Shown: positions 15,957-27,953, counted from the stretch's first letter. The stretch: 50,389 bases of DNA from Pseudonocardia sulfidoxydans NBRC 16205 (GCF_007989085.1 NZ_BJVJ01000046.1:1-50389), one strand, 5' to 3'. Numbers and translations: made by a program. Notes: generated by a model not told the origin, from the letters alone.

Positions 15957-16913
15957 TTACGCAGGCCGCGTGCCCGTGACCAGCGCGTTGTAGAACCACC
16001 CGCGGGGCACGACGCGCGACAGGACGTTCTCGTCGAGCCACGACAGCCGCTGCCAGCCGCGATAGGCGAACATCGCCCATCCCCAGCCCAGCTTCCCGGC
16101 GGGCACCGCGGCTTCGAAGGTCCGTACCGGCCAGCCGAGCATCGCGGCGGTGAACTCCTCGGTCACGACGCGCACGTCCGCGGCCCCGGCCGCGACCGCG
16201 GTCCGCTCCAGGTCGGCGGGGTCGAAGACGTGCTGGTCGACGACGGCCTCCAGCGCCGCGGCGCGGGAGGACTCGTCGAGCTCGGCCTGCGGCCGGCGCC
16301 AGCCCTGCAGCCCCGGCAGCCGGGTGAGGGTCGTCGTCGCCTTCCAGGTGAGCATGCCGAGGCGGCGCGCGTAGAGGTCGCCGATCTTCGTCGGCTCCCC
16401 GGCGAAGACGAACCGTCCGCCCGGCCTCAGCACGCGGAGTACCTCGCGCAGCGCCGCCGCGACGTCGGGGATGTGGTGCAGCACGGCGTGTCCGACGACG
16501 ACGTCGAACGTCGCGTCGTCGTAGGGGATGTGTTCGGCGTCGGCGACGCGGCCGTCGACGTCGAGGCCCAGCCCTTCCGCGTTGCGCAGCGCGGCCTCGA
16601 CCATGCCGGGCGAGAGGTCGGTGACCGAGCCGCGGGTGGCGATCCCGGCCTGCATGAGGTTGAGCAGGAAGAAGCCGGTGCCGCAGCCGAGTTCGAGCGC
16701 CCGCTCGTAGGGCCGGTCGGTGTCGCCGGCCGCGTGCCGGAAGCGGCCGGCGGCGTAGTCGATGCAGCGTTCGTCGTAGGAGATCGACCACTTCTCGTCG
16801 TAGGAGCCGGCTTCCCAGTCGTGGTAGAGCACGTTCGCGAGCTTGGGGTCGCGGCGCGCGGCATCGACCTCCGCGGCCGTCGGGTGCGGGCGGGGCTCGG
16901 GGTCCGTGCTCAT
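15957..16913 (-). CDS. class I SAM-dependent methyltransferase, Rv3038c-like
   Basis: 318 residues from ATG 16913. Motif I ALELGCGTGFFLLNLMQAG (about 72-90), VADAEHIPYDDATFDVVVGHAVLHHIPD and LRVLRPGGRFVFAGEP show an ubiquinone/menaquinone-methyltransferase-like Rossmann fold. The first 50 residues (VLYHDWEAGSYDEKWSISYDERCIDYAAGRF) are distinctive and shared with actinobacterial proteins of the Rv3038c type; the gene next to it is Rv3039c-like, as in mycobacteria. The acceptor is unknown. A longer frame into the palindrome (to 16976) has no support, since a -10 box and ATG at 16913 explain the start. Confidence 0.87.
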   Translation of the reverse strand: MSTDPEPRPHPTAAEVDAARRDPKLANVLYHDWEAGSYDEKWSISYDERCIDYAAGRFRHAAGDTDRPYERALELGCGTGFFLLNLMQAGIATRGSVTDLSPGMVEAALRNAEGLGLDVDGRVADAEHIPYDDATFDVVVGHAVLHHIPDVAAALREVLRVLRPGGRFVFAGEPTKIGDLYARRLGMLTWKATTTLTRLPGLQGWRRPQAELDESSRAAALEAVVDQHVFDPADLERTAVAAGAADVRVVTEEFTAAMLGWPVRTFEAAVPAGKLGWGWAMFAYRGWQRLSWLDENVLSRVVPRGWFYNALVTGTRPA

Positions 16914-16921
16914 GGGGCTCG

Positions 16922-16927
16922 ACCCTA
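16922..16927 (-). promoter_or_regulatory. leaderless -10 box (TAGGGT) of methyltransferase gene
   Basis: TAGGGT on the minus strand ends 8 nt before the ATG at 16913. Palindrome copy 2 begins 9 nt farther upstream, so the gene has its own promoter downstream of that element. Confidence 0.5.
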
Positions 16928-16936
16928 ACGACCCTC

Positions 16937-16976
16937 GTGAGTGGCAATAGTCGCTATAGCGACTATTGCCACTCAC
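16937..16976. repeat. 40-bp perfect palindrome, copy 2
   Basis: Left half GTGAGTGGCAATAGTCGCTA followed by its exact reverse complement. It differs from copy 1 at arm positions 5 (C to T) and 10 (G to A), each with the complementary change in the other arm. It begins 5 nt after the enoyl-CoA hydratase stop (minus strand). Confidence 0.9.
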
Positions 16977-16981
16977 AGGCT

Positions 16982-17761
16982 CTACCTGCCGGTGAAGGTG
17001 GCCTTGCCGGGGCCGTTCTCGATGAACGACTGCATGCCCGCGGTCCGGTCGTCGGACGCGAAGAGCGAGGCGAACAGCTCGGACTCGATGTCGAGGCCGG
17101 TGCGCAGGTCGGTGTCGAGGCCGCCGTCGATGGCCTTCTTCGCCGCCGCGTACGCCAGCGCCGGGCCCTTCGTGAACTGCGACGCGTACTCGACCGAACG
17201 GGAGTAGACCTCGTCGGCGGGGACGACCTCGTCGACCAGCCCGATCTTCAACGCCTCCTCGGCGTCGACGAAGCGGCCCGTGTAGATCAGGTCCTTCGCG
17301 ATGGACGCCCCGACCAGCCGCGCGAGCCGCTGCGTGCCGCCACCGCCGGGGAAGATGCCGAGCAGGATCTCGGGGAAGCCGAGCTTGGCGTTGTCACCGG
17401 CGATGCGCCGGTCGGCACCCAGGACGACCTCGAACCCGCCGCCCAGGGCGTAGCCGGTGACGGCCGCGACCGTCGGCTTGGGGATCGTCGAGATCGAGCC
17501 GAGCCCGGCGGAGAGCCGCCGCGCCACGGGGGCCATGTCCGAGTAGGACATCGCCGCCATCTCCTTGACGTCGGCGCCCGCGGCGAAGGTCTTCTCACCG
17601 CCGTAGACGACGACGGCGCGCACGTCGTCGCGCGTCGCGGCCTCCGTGGAGACCTGGAGGAGCTCCTCCTGGACCTGCCTGTTCAGGGCGTTCATCGGCG
17701 GCCGTGCCAGCCGGATCGTGCCCACACCGTTGTCGACCTCGAGGCTCACGAACTCCGTCAC
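16982..17761 (-). CDS. enoyl-CoA hydratase/isomerase (crotonase family), EchA17/Rv3039c-like
   Basis: 259 residues, complete crotonase. GEKTFAAGADVKEM gives the CoA/oxyanion loop, and AVTGYALGGGFEVVLGADRRIAG the second oxyanion glycine. FPEILLGIFPGGGGTQRLARLVG contains the first catalytic glutamate. At the second catalytic glutamate position the sequence reads IAKDLIYTG, with Asp in place of Glu. Probably a short-chain 2-enoyl-CoA hydratase; it could serve the crotonyl-CoA steps encoded at the right end of the window. GTG start at 17761 with TAGGGT 6 nt upstream. Confidence 0.92.
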   Translation of the reverse strand: MTEFVSLEVDNGVGTIRLARPPMNALNRQVQEELLQVSTEAATRDDVRAVVVYGGEKTFAAGADVKEMAAMSYSDMAPVARRLSAGLGSISTIPKPTVAAVTGYALGGGFEVVLGADRRIAGDNAKLGFPEILLGIFPGGGGTQRLARLVGASIAKDLIYTGRFVDAEEALKIGLVDEVVPADEVYSRSVEYASQFTKGPALAYAAAKKAIDGGLDTDLRTGLDIESELFASLFASDDRTAGMQSFIENGPGKATFTGR

Positions 17762-17767
17762 GCCCGG

Positions 17768-17773
17768 ACCCTA
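17768..17773 (-). promoter_or_regulatory. leaderless -10 box (TAGGGT) of enoyl-CoA hydratase gene
   Basis: TAGGGT on the minus strand, 6 nt before the GTG at 17761; same hexamer as upstream of the neighbouring methyltransferase gene. Confidence 0.5.
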
Positions 17774-17801
17774 ACCCGCTGCGCCGATCGGGGCCGGGAG
17801 A

Positions 17802-17811
17802 TGCCACTCAC
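17802..17811 (-). repeat. possible solo arm of the palindromic repeat at the ABC ATPase stop
   Basis: On the minus strand GTGAGTGGCA overlaps the TGA stop of the ABC ATPase gene (17808-17810). It equals the outer 10 bases of palindrome copy 2. No opposite arm is present. It could be a decayed or unexpanded element, or chance. Confidence 0.35.
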
Positions 17812-18665
17812 TTGAGCCAGGCCGTGTACCGGCCACGACGGCGCTGCACCGCCAGCGGCAGGCCGAACGTCTCGGTCAGGTTCTCGTCGGTCAGGACGTC
17901 GTCGAGCAGGCCCGCGGCGACGACCGTGCCCTCCCGGATCAGCAGCCCGTGGCTGTAGCCGCGGGGGATCTCCTCGACGTGGTGGGTGACGAGGATCGAG
18001 GTGGGGGCGTCGGGGTCGGCGGCCAGCGTGGCGAGCCTGCCGACGAGGTCCTCGCGCCCGCCCAGGTCGAGACCGGCCGCGGGTTCGTCGAGGAGGAGCA
18101 GTTCGGGGTCGGTCATCAACGCCCGCGCGATCAGGGTGCGCTTGCGCTCCCCCTCCGACAGGGTGCGCCACTCGCGGTCGGCGAGCTTGCCCATGCCCAT
18201 GGCGTCGAGCAGCTGGTCCGCGCGTTCGGTGTCCATGGCGTCGTAGTTCTCGCGCCAGCGCCCGAACACCCCGTAGCCGGCGCTGACGACGATGTCGCGC
18301 AGCAGCTCGTCGCCGGGGATCTGCAGGCCGAGGTTGGCCGACGACAGCCCGATCCTGGTGCGCAGCTCGAAGACGTTGACGCGCCCGAGCCGCTCGCCGA
18401 GGACGTGGACCACGCCGGAGGTGGGGTGCATCTCGGCGGAGGCCAGGCGCAGCAACGTGGTCTTGCCGGCGCCGTTGGGGCCCAGCACGACCCAGCGCTC
18501 GTCGAGCTCGACGGTCCAGTCGACGTCGGAGACGAGGGTGGTTCCGTTCCGGCGCACCGTCACCCGGTCCATCGCCACGACGACGTCGGTGAGGTCGCGC
18601 TCGGGTTCACCACCCCGATCGGGGGCGGTGACGGATGACTCAGCAGAAGATCCGGACCGGTCCAC
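17808..18665 (-). CDS. ABC transporter ATP-binding protein, Rv3041c-like
   Basis: 285 residues from GTG 18665; an internal ATG at 18574 directly before the ATPase fold (MDRVTVRRNGTTLVSDVDW) is the alternative. Walker A GPNGAGKTTLL, signature LSEGERKRTLIARALM, Walker B LLLLDEPAAGLD and H-loop VTHHVEEIP are complete. The fold is that of ModF/YbbL-type single ATPases with no permease alongside. Length and neighbours agree with mycobacterial Rv3041c. The transported substrate, if any, is unknown. Only 19 bp separate its start from the divergent glgX start. Confidence 0.88.
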   Translation of the reverse strand: MDRSGSSAESSVTAPDRGGEPERDLTDVVVAMDRVTVRRNGTTLVSDVDWTVELDERWVVLGPNGAGKTTLLRLASAEMHPTSGVVHVLGERLGRVNVFELRTRIGLSSANLGLQIPGDELLRDIVVSAGYGVFGRWRENYDAMDTERADQLLDAMGMGKLADREWRTLSEGERKRTLIARALMTDPELLLLDEPAAGLDLGGREDLVGRLATLAADPDAPTSILVTHHVEEIPRGYSHGLLIREGTVVAAGLLDDVLTDENLTETFGLPLAVQRRRGRYTAWLK

Positions 18666-18670
18666 GCCCC

Positions 18671-18676
18671 TATCCT
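18671..18676 (+). promoter_or_regulatory. leaderless -10 box (TATCCT) of glgX
   Basis: TATCCT ends 8 nt before the GTG at 18685, so glgX is probably leaderless. This box lies in the 19-bp gap between two divergent genes. Confidence 0.55.
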
Positions 18677-18684
18677 CTCCTGTC

Positions 18685-20688
18685 GTGCCGGTGTTCCCGT
18701 TGGGTGCCCATGTCGACGGCGACGCCGTCCGGTTCGCGGTCGCGTCGTCGGCGGCCGACGCCGTCGAGGTGTGCCTGGTCGACGGCCCGGACGACGCGTT
18801 GACCGAGCGCCGGGTGGAGCTCACCGAGCGCACCTTCGGGGTGTGGCACGGCACGGTCGCCGGGGTGCGCCCGGGTCAGCGCTACGGCTACCGGGTGCAC
18901 GGCCCGTACCGGCCGTGGGAGGGCACCCGCTCCAACCCGGCGAAGATCCTCGTCGACCCCTACGCCCGCCAGATCACCGGCCGGGTCACCGACCTCCGCG
19001 CCGCCCGTGGCTGGCTCGACGACCCCATGACCGGCCCGGCCGACACGATCGACTCCCTCGGGCACGTCCCCCTGTCGGTCGTGACCGCGACCCCCGACGG
19101 CCCCGCGCGGCCGCGGCCCGACGTGCCGTGGGCCGAGACGGTCGTCACCGAGCTGCACGTCCGCGGGTTCACCAAGCGTCACCCGGAGGTGCCGGAGGCG
19201 TTGCGCGGCACCTACCTCGGGCTCGCGCACCCGGCCGTCGTCGCGCACCTCACCCGGATCGGGACGACGGCCGTCGAGCTGCTGCCGGTCGCGTCGATCG
19301 CCGACGAGCCGCCGCTGCTCGAACGCGGCGCCCCCAACTACTGGGGCTACTCCACGCTGGGCTTCATGGCCCCCCACGCCGGCTACGCGAGCGTGCCGGG
19401 TGCGGAGGTCGCCGAGTTCGCGACGATGGTCGACGCCCTGCACGCCGCGGGCATCGAGGTCATCCTCGACATGGTCCCCAACCACACGTGCGAGGGCGGC
19501 GTCGGCGGCACCACGCTGTCCTACCGCGGTCTCGACGCCCGGGCCTACTACTCGTTGGGCGGCAACGGCTACGACGCGGACATCACCGGCACCGGCAACA
19601 CGCTGGACTCGGGCTCACCGACGGTCATCCGGCTGGTGTGCGACGCGTTGCGGCACTGGGTGACCGCGTACGGCGTCGACGGTTTCCGCATCGACCTCGC
19701 GTCGGTGCTCGGGCGGCCGCGCTCGGGCGGGTTCGACCCGCACGCCTCGCTGCTCACCGCCATCGCCGTCGACCCCGTGCTGTCGACGACCAAGCTCATC
19801 GCCGAACCCTGGGACGCCACCGGCGAGGGCTACCGCGTCGGCGGGTTCGGGGTGGCGTGGTCGGAGTGGAACGGCCGTTACCGCGACGCCGTCCGCGACT
19901 TCTGGCGCGGCCACGGCCGCATCGGCGAGCTCGCCTCGCGGCTCACGGGCAGCTCCGACATCTACGCGCTGTCGGGCCGCCGGCCCTGGGCGTCGGTCAA
20001 CTTCGTCACCGCCCACGACGGGTTCACCCTGCGCGACCTGGTCTCCTACGAGCGCAAGCACAACGAGGCCAACGGCGAGCAGAACCGCGACGGCACCGAC
20101 GACAACCGGTCGCAGAACTTCGGCGTCGAGGGCGAGACGTCGTCGCCGGTCGTCGTGGCCCGGCGGTCGGCGACGGCCCGGGCCATGATCGCGACGACCC
20201 TGCTCTCCATCGGCACCCCGATGCTCGTGGGGGGCGACGAGCGCTGGCGCACCCAGGGCGGCAACAACAACGCCTACTGCCTCGACGACGACACGTCGTG
20301 GGTCGACTGGACGCCGAGCGCGCTCGCCGAGGACCTGACAGCGTTCACGTCCCGGGCCGCCGCGCTGCGCCGCGCCCACCCCGACCTGCGCCGCGACCGC
20401 TGGCTCGCCGACGACGAGGCCGTGTGGTGGCATCCCTTCGGCAGGCCGATGACCGAGGGCGACTGGCACTCCCACGGCGCCCGCACGATCGGCGTCCACG
20501 TCGGGGAGACCCTGCTGCTCCTGCACGCCGACGGCGGCGCCGCGGCCTGCACGCTCCCGGCCGGTGGCCCCTTCCGCACGGTGCTCGACTCCAGCCGGGC
20601 GACGGGCCGGCCGGTGTCGGACCGGCCGTTGCCGGGCGGCACGACGATCACCCTGCCGCCGCACTCGGTCCTGCTCCTGCGCACCTGA
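18685..20688 (+). CDS. glgX: glycogen debranching enzyme GlgX (GH13, isoamylase type)
   Basis: 667 residues from GTG 18685. An N-terminal CBM48 domain (VPVFPLGAHVDGDAVRFAV...GQRYGYRVHGPY) is followed by the GH13 barrel. It shows ELHVRGFTKRHPEVP, DMVPNHTCEGG, catalytic nucleophile in VDGFRIDLASVLG, acid/base in KLIAEPWD, and FVTAHDGFTLRDLVSY for the third carboxylate. The C-terminal beta domain ends PPHSVLLLRT. It hydrolyses alpha-1,6 branches left after phosphorylase action, and it lies close to glgP. The isoamylase-type loop NEANGEQNRDGTDDNRSQNFG is intact. Slightly shorter than mycobacterial TreX/GlgX (about 720). Confidence 0.95.
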   Translation: MPVFPLGAHVDGDAVRFAVASSAADAVEVCLVDGPDDALTERRVELTERTFGVWHGTVAGVRPGQRYGYRVHGPYRPWEGTRSNPAKILVDPYARQITGRVTDLRAARGWLDDPMTGPADTIDSLGHVPLSVVTATPDGPARPRPDVPWAETVVTELHVRGFTKRHPEVPEALRGTYLGLAHPAVVAHLTRIGTTAVELLPVASIADEPPLLERGAPNYWGYSTLGFMAPHAGYASVPGAEVAEFATMVDALHAAGIEVILDMVPNHTCEGGVGGTTLSYRGLDARAYYSLGGNGYDADITGTGNTLDSGSPTVIRLVCDALRHWVTAYGVDGFRIDLASVLGRPRSGGFDPHASLLTAIAVDPVLSTTKLIAEPWDATGEGYRVGGFGVAWSEWNGRYRDAVRDFWRGHGRIGELASRLTGSSDIYALSGRRPWASVNFVTAHDGFTLRDLVSYERKHNEANGEQNRDGTDDNRSQNFGVEGETSSPVVVARRSATARAMIATTLLSIGTPMLVGGDERWRTQGGNNNAYCLDDDTSWVDWTPSALAEDLTAFTSRAAALRRAHPDLRRDRWLADDEAVWWHPFGRPMTEGDWHSHGARTIGVHVGETLLLLHADGGAAACTLPAGGPFRTVLDSSRATGRPVSDRPLPGGTTITLPPHSVLLLRT

Positions 20689-20784
20689 CCGAGGACCGCC
20701 GAGCTCGACACAGGACTGCTTCGATCATGATCCGGACCAGCCCCACGTCGAACTCGGCGCGTTCCGGTCCGTGGCCGTCCCGCG

Positions 20785-20790
20785 TAGGCT
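20785..20790 (+). promoter_or_regulatory. leaderless -10 box (TAGGCT) of the FmdB-like gene
   Basis: TAGGCT ends 7 nt before the GTG at 20798. Confidence 0.5.
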
Positions 20791-20797
20791 GCCGTTC

Positions 20798-21034
20798 GTG
20801 CCTCGTTACGAGTTCCGCTGCCGGGAGTGCGACGCGACCTTCGAGGTCAACCGCCCGATGAGCGAGTCCGGCGATCCCGCGGCCTGCCCGGGCGGGCACG
20901 CCGACACGGTCAAGCTGCTGAGCACCGTCGCCCTGGCGGGCGTCGGCGGCCGAGGCGGCGCCGCCCCGCGCCCCGCCCCCGCCGGTGGCGGCGGTGGTGG
21001 TGGCGGGTGCTGCGGTGGCGGTTGCTGCGGCTGA
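20798..21034 (+). CDS. FmdB-family zinc-ribbon protein with Gly/Cys tail
   Basis: 78 residues from GTG 20798. PRYEFRCRECDATFEVNRPMSESGDPAACPGGH is the FmdB/CxxC_CXXC_SSSS zinc ribbon. The C-terminal third is low complexity: Gly/Ala/Pro followed by GGGGGGGGCCGGGCCG, which holds four extra cysteines as two CC pairs. Such tails occur in actinobacterial FmdB-like proteins. The function of the family is not established; formamidase regulation is the historic label. It is convergent to glgP with palindrome copy 3 between them. Confidence 0.85.
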   Translation: MPRYEFRCRECDATFEVNRPMSESGDPAACPGGHADTVKLLSTVALAGVGGRGGAAPRPAPAGGGGGGGGCCGGGCCG

Positions 21035-21042
21035 GAACGGTC

Positions 21043-21082
21043 GTGAGTGGCGATAGTCGCGATAGCGACTATCGCCACTCAC
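21043..21082. repeat. 40-bp palindrome, copy 3, between convergent fmdB-like and glgP genes
   Basis: 18-bp perfect arms (GTGAGTGGCGATAGTCGC and its complement) around a central GATA. It sits 8 nt after the zinc-ribbon stop and 4 nt after the glgP stop, the position of a bidirectional terminator. It combines the T of copy 2 at arm position 5 with the G of copy 1 at position 10. Confidence 0.9.
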
Positions 21083-21086
21083 AGGG

Positions 21087-23627
21087 TCAACCGGCGAGGA
21101 CGACCTTCCCCAGCTCCGCCGACGACGCGAGCAGCGGGTGGGCGGGCAGGACGCGCACGGTGTAGCCGGTCAGCCCGGCGTGCGGCAGCGGGACGACCGC
21201 CTCGAAGCGGTCGAGCCCGTCGACGTTGCCCACGTGCTTCATCACCGCGGTCATCGTCGAGTCGAGCTCGTCGGCCTCGTCGACCCGGCCCACGACGGCC
21301 TCGACGACGACGTCCTCCGGGGCGAGCCCCGCGAGCGCCACGGCCGCGCGGACCGTCATCGGGGCGCCGACGACCGGGGTGTCGGGCAGCCCGGAGGCGT
21401 CGACGCCCGCGATCTGGACCCGCGGCCACGCCGCGTTGAGCCGGGCCCGGTACCCGGCGAGCGCCTTCGCCCCGGCGAAGGAGTCGGCGGTGACCTCGCG
21501 GGCGGCGAGCGCGGCGGGGGCGTACCAGTCCTCGACGTACTCGCGCACCATCCGGCTGGCCTGCACCTGCGGGCGCAGCGTCGACAGGGTGTGGCGGACC
21601 AGCTCGACCCAGCGCTGCGGGACGCCCTCGGTGCGGTCGTAGAACGCCGGCCCGACCTGCGTGCCCAGCAGCTCGTAGAGGGCGTTGGCCTCCAGGTCGT
21701 CGCGCCTGACCGGGTCCTCGATGCCGTCGGCGGTGGGGATGGCCCAGCCGTTGGCGCCGTCGTAGAGCTCGTCCCACCAGCCGTCGCGGATCGAGAGGTT
21801 CAGCCCGCCGTTGAGCGCCGACTTCATCCCCGACGTGCCGCACGCCTCCAAGGGGCGCAACGGGTTGTTCAGCCAGACGTCGCAGCCCCAGTACAGGTAG
21901 CGGGCCATCGACATGTCGTAGTCGGGCAGGAAGACGATGCGGTGGCGCACCGCCGGGTCGTCGGCGAACCGGACGATCTGCTGGATGAGCGCCTTGCCCC
22001 CGTCGTCGGCGGGGTGGGACTTGCCGGCGACGATGAGCTGCACCGGGCGGTGCGGGTCGAGCAGCAGGTCGCGCAGCCGGTCGGGGTCGCGCAACATCAG
22101 CGTGAGCCGCTTGTAGGTGGGGACGCGGCGGGCGAAGCCGACCGTGAGCACCTCGGGGTCGAAGACGTGGTCGGTCCACCCCAGCTCGGGCGCCGACGCC
22201 CCGCGCTCCAGCCACGCGGCGCGCACCCGGCGACGGACCTCCTCGACCAGCCGCGCACGCAGCGTCGCCCGCAGGCCCCACAGGGTGGCGTCGGAGATGT
22301 CGTCGGTGCGGCCGGCCTCGCCGGTCGGTCCGGGCTCGCCGAGCAGGTCGGTGACCTCGCGGGCCTCCCACGTGTGGCCGTGGACGCCGTTGGTGACCGA
22401 GCCGATCGGCACCTCGTCGACGTCGAAGCCGCTCCAGATCGTGGAGAACATGCCGCGCGACACGATGCCGTGGAGCTTGGAGACGCCGTTGGCGCGCTGG
22501 GCCAGCCGCAGCCCCATGTGCGCCATGTTGAACATGTCCGGGTCCTCCTCCGCGCCGAGGGAGAGGATCCGGTCGAGGGCGACGCCGGGCAGGACGGACT
22601 CGGAGAAGTGCCTGCGCACCAGGTCGATCGGGAAGCGGTCGATGCCCGCGGGCACCGGGGTGTGCGTGGTGAACACGGTGCCCGCGCGGACGGCGGCGAC
22701 GGCCTCGTCGAAACCCAGGCCCTCGGTGTCGAGCAGCTCCCGGATGCGCTCCAGGCCGAGGTAGCCGGCGTGGCCCTCGTTGGTGTGGAAGATCGCGGGC
22801 GCGGGGTGCCCGGTCGTCGCGCAGAAGGCGCGGACCGCGCGGACGCCGCCGACACCGATGAGCAGTTCCTGTTTGATGCGGTGGTCCTGGTCGCCGCCGT
22901 AGAGCCGGTCGGTGACGCCGCGCAGATCGGGGTCGTTGGCCTCGATCTCCGAGTCGAGCAGCAGCAGCGGCACCCTGCCGACGGCGGCCTGCCAGATCCG
23001 CACCGACAGCGTGCGGCCCTCCGGCATCCCGACCTCGACGAGCACCGGCTCCCCGGACTCGTCGGTGAGCAGCTGCAGCGGCAGGCCCTGCGGGTCGAGG
23101 ACCGGGTAGTGCTCGAGCTGCCAGCCGTCGAGCGAGAGCGACTGGCGGAAGTAGCCCGACCGGTAGAGCAGCCCGACGCCGATCAGCGGCACACCCAGGT
23201 CGGACGCCGCCTTGAGGTGGTCGCCCGCGAGGACCCCGAGGCCGCCGGAGTAGTTGGGCAGCACCTCGCTGACGCCGAACTCCATCGAGAAGTAGCCGAC
23301 GGCCGCGGGCAGGTCCTGACCGTCCTCGACGGCGAGCTGGTACCAGCGCGGCTCGGTGAGGTAGGCGTCGAGCTCGTCGGCGAGCTCGCGGACGGTGACG
23401 ACGGTCTCCGCGTCGGCGGCCAGCTCGGCCAGCCGCGTGGTGCTGATCTCGCCGAGCAGCCGCACGGGGTCGCGCCCGGCCCGTTCCCACGCGTCGTGGT
23501 CGAGCCGCGCGAACAGGTCCTGGGTCGGCGGGTGCCAGCTCCAGCGCAGGTTCGTCGCCAGCTTCTGCAACGGGGCGAGCTGCTCGGGCAACTGGGCACG
23601 GACGGTGAAGCGACGCAGGGCTCTCAC
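21087..23627 (-). CDS. glgP: alpha-glucan (maltodextrin/glycogen) phosphorylase GlgP
   Basis: 846 residues from GTG 23627, matching mycobacterial GlgP (about 860). The N-terminal DUF3417 domain (LAPLQKLATNLRWSWHPPTQDLFARLD) is typical of the short bacterial GT35 class. YFSMEFGVSEVLPNYSGGLGVLAGDHLKAASDLGVPLIGVGLLY and FHTNEGHAGYLGLERI follow. GTSGMKSALNGGLNLSIRDGWW contains the pyridoxal-phosphate lysine. It releases glucose 1-phosphate from alpha-1,4-glucan. The start is set by loss of homology upstream and by TACGCT 8 nt before the GTG; the longer frame to 24539 runs into the glgE gene on the other strand. Divergent from glgE. Confidence 0.94.
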   Translation of the reverse strand: MRALRRFTVRAQLPEQLAPLQKLATNLRWSWHPPTQDLFARLDHDAWERAGRDPVRLLGEISTTRLAELAADAETVVTVRELADELDAYLTEPRWYQLAVEDGQDLPAAVGYFSMEFGVSEVLPNYSGGLGVLAGDHLKAASDLGVPLIGVGLLYRSGYFRQSLSLDGWQLEHYPVLDPQGLPLQLLTDESGEPVLVEVGMPEGRTLSVRIWQAAVGRVPLLLLDSEIEANDPDLRGVTDRLYGGDQDHRIKQELLIGVGGVRAVRAFCATTGHPAPAIFHTNEGHAGYLGLERIRELLDTEGLGFDEAVAAVRAGTVFTTHTPVPAGIDRFPIDLVRRHFSESVLPGVALDRILSLGAEEDPDMFNMAHMGLRLAQRANGVSKLHGIVSRGMFSTIWSGFDVDEVPIGSVTNGVHGHTWEAREVTDLLGEPGPTGEAGRTDDISDATLWGLRATLRARLVEEVRRRVRAAWLERGASAPELGWTDHVFDPEVLTVGFARRVPTYKRLTLMLRDPDRLRDLLLDPHRPVQLIVAGKSHPADDGGKALIQQIVRFADDPAVRHRIVFLPDYDMSMARYLYWGCDVWLNNPLRPLEACGTSGMKSALNGGLNLSIRDGWWDELYDGANGWAIPTADGIEDPVRRDDLEANALYELLGTQVGPAFYDRTEGVPQRWVELVRHTLSTLRPQVQASRMVREYVEDWYAPAALAAREVTADSFAGAKALAGYRARLNAAWPRVQIAGVDASGLPDTPVVGAPMTVRAAVALAGLAPEDVVVEAVVGRVDEADELDSTMTAVMKHVGNVDGLDRFEAVVPLPHAGLTGYTVRVLPAHPLLASSAELGKVVLAG

Positions 23628-23635
23628 GCGGACGC

Positions 23636-23641
23636 AGCGTA
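23636..23641 (-). promoter_or_regulatory. leaderless -10 box (TACGCT) of glgP
   Basis: TACGCT on the minus strand ends 8 nt before the GTG at 23627 and supports that start over longer frames. Confidence 0.5.
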
Positions 23642-23797
23642 CTGATGCCGGTCGTCGGCGCACGTCCACCCGCGCGCCGGGCCCGTCCGGCGCGCTCGAT
23701 CGGGTGGGTTCGTCCGGCTGTCGGACACCGCCGCGGGCGGGGCGGGACCGAACGGCCGACCGCTGGTCCCGGTCACGCGACCGACCGGCGGCGCAAG

Positions 23798-23829
23798 CGT
23801 CGGTGAACGTGGCGTTGACGTCGGTGAAC
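23798..23829. repeat. two direct copies of CGTCGGTGAAC, 21 bp apart
   Basis: Exact 11-bp copies at 23798-23808 and 23819-23829, two helical turns apart, in the divergent glgP/glgE promoter region. Possible tandem operator; no known regulator motif recognised. Confidence 0.4.
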
Positions 23830-23991
23830 TGCATGTGACGACCTGCGAATTCGTCAACCCCGTTACCACCGCGACTGGACGGGGTAGCTACTGTTGTGAC
23901 ACACGCGACGGGTGGTGACCGGGTGGGTGCGAACCGGTCCCTCGAACCCCGCGATTTCGGGGAATCTCGGCCAGACCTGGGGGTGGCACCG

Positions 23992-25962
<1,971 letters not shown>

Positions 25963-25966
25963 CCCT

Positions 25967-25975
25967 GTGAGCGGC
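25967..25975 (+). repeat. possible solo arm of the palindromic repeat after glgE
   Basis: GTGAGCGGC begins 4 nt after the glgE stop, within ACCCTGTGAGCGGC, the same 14 bases that lead into palindrome copy 1. The glgP stop is likewise followed by CCCTGTGAGTGGC. No second arm follows here. Confidence 0.35.
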
Positions 25976-26150
25976 CCTCGGTGGCCGGTGCCGACCCGCG
26001 CGGGACCGTCACCGCGATGCCGCACGTCACCGGCCGGCCCGTGACGAACCCGAGGGCGACGAAAAAGCCGCCCGGCCTGCGAGACCCGGCACCTCGCGGT
26101 ACCAATGGGGCGATGCTGCCGCCGACCTCCGCCGACCGGGAGGACGCCTC

Positions 26151-27949
<1,799 letters not shown>

Positions 27950-27953
<4 letters not shown>

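Larger units (their letters stand above)
23628..23991. promoter_or_regulatory. glgP-glgE divergent intergenic region
   Basis: 364 nt without a convincing gene. It contains the glgP -10 box and an 11-bp direct repeat CGTCGGTGAAC at 23798-23808 and 23819-23829 (21-bp period). TACTGT at 23889-23894 could be a -10 for a glgE transcript with a leader of about 90 nt. Confidence 0.4.

Noticed and set aside
13271..21082. CRISPR-like interpretation of the palindromic repeats
   Set aside because: Three isolated copies 3.6-4.1 kb apart, with no spacers and no cas genes.
23896..23991. N-terminal extension of GlgE from GTG 23896
   Set aside because: The 32 extra residues do not resemble the GlgE N-terminus, whereas ATG 23992 has a Shine-Dalgarno-like GGGGGTGG and begins just before conserved sequence.
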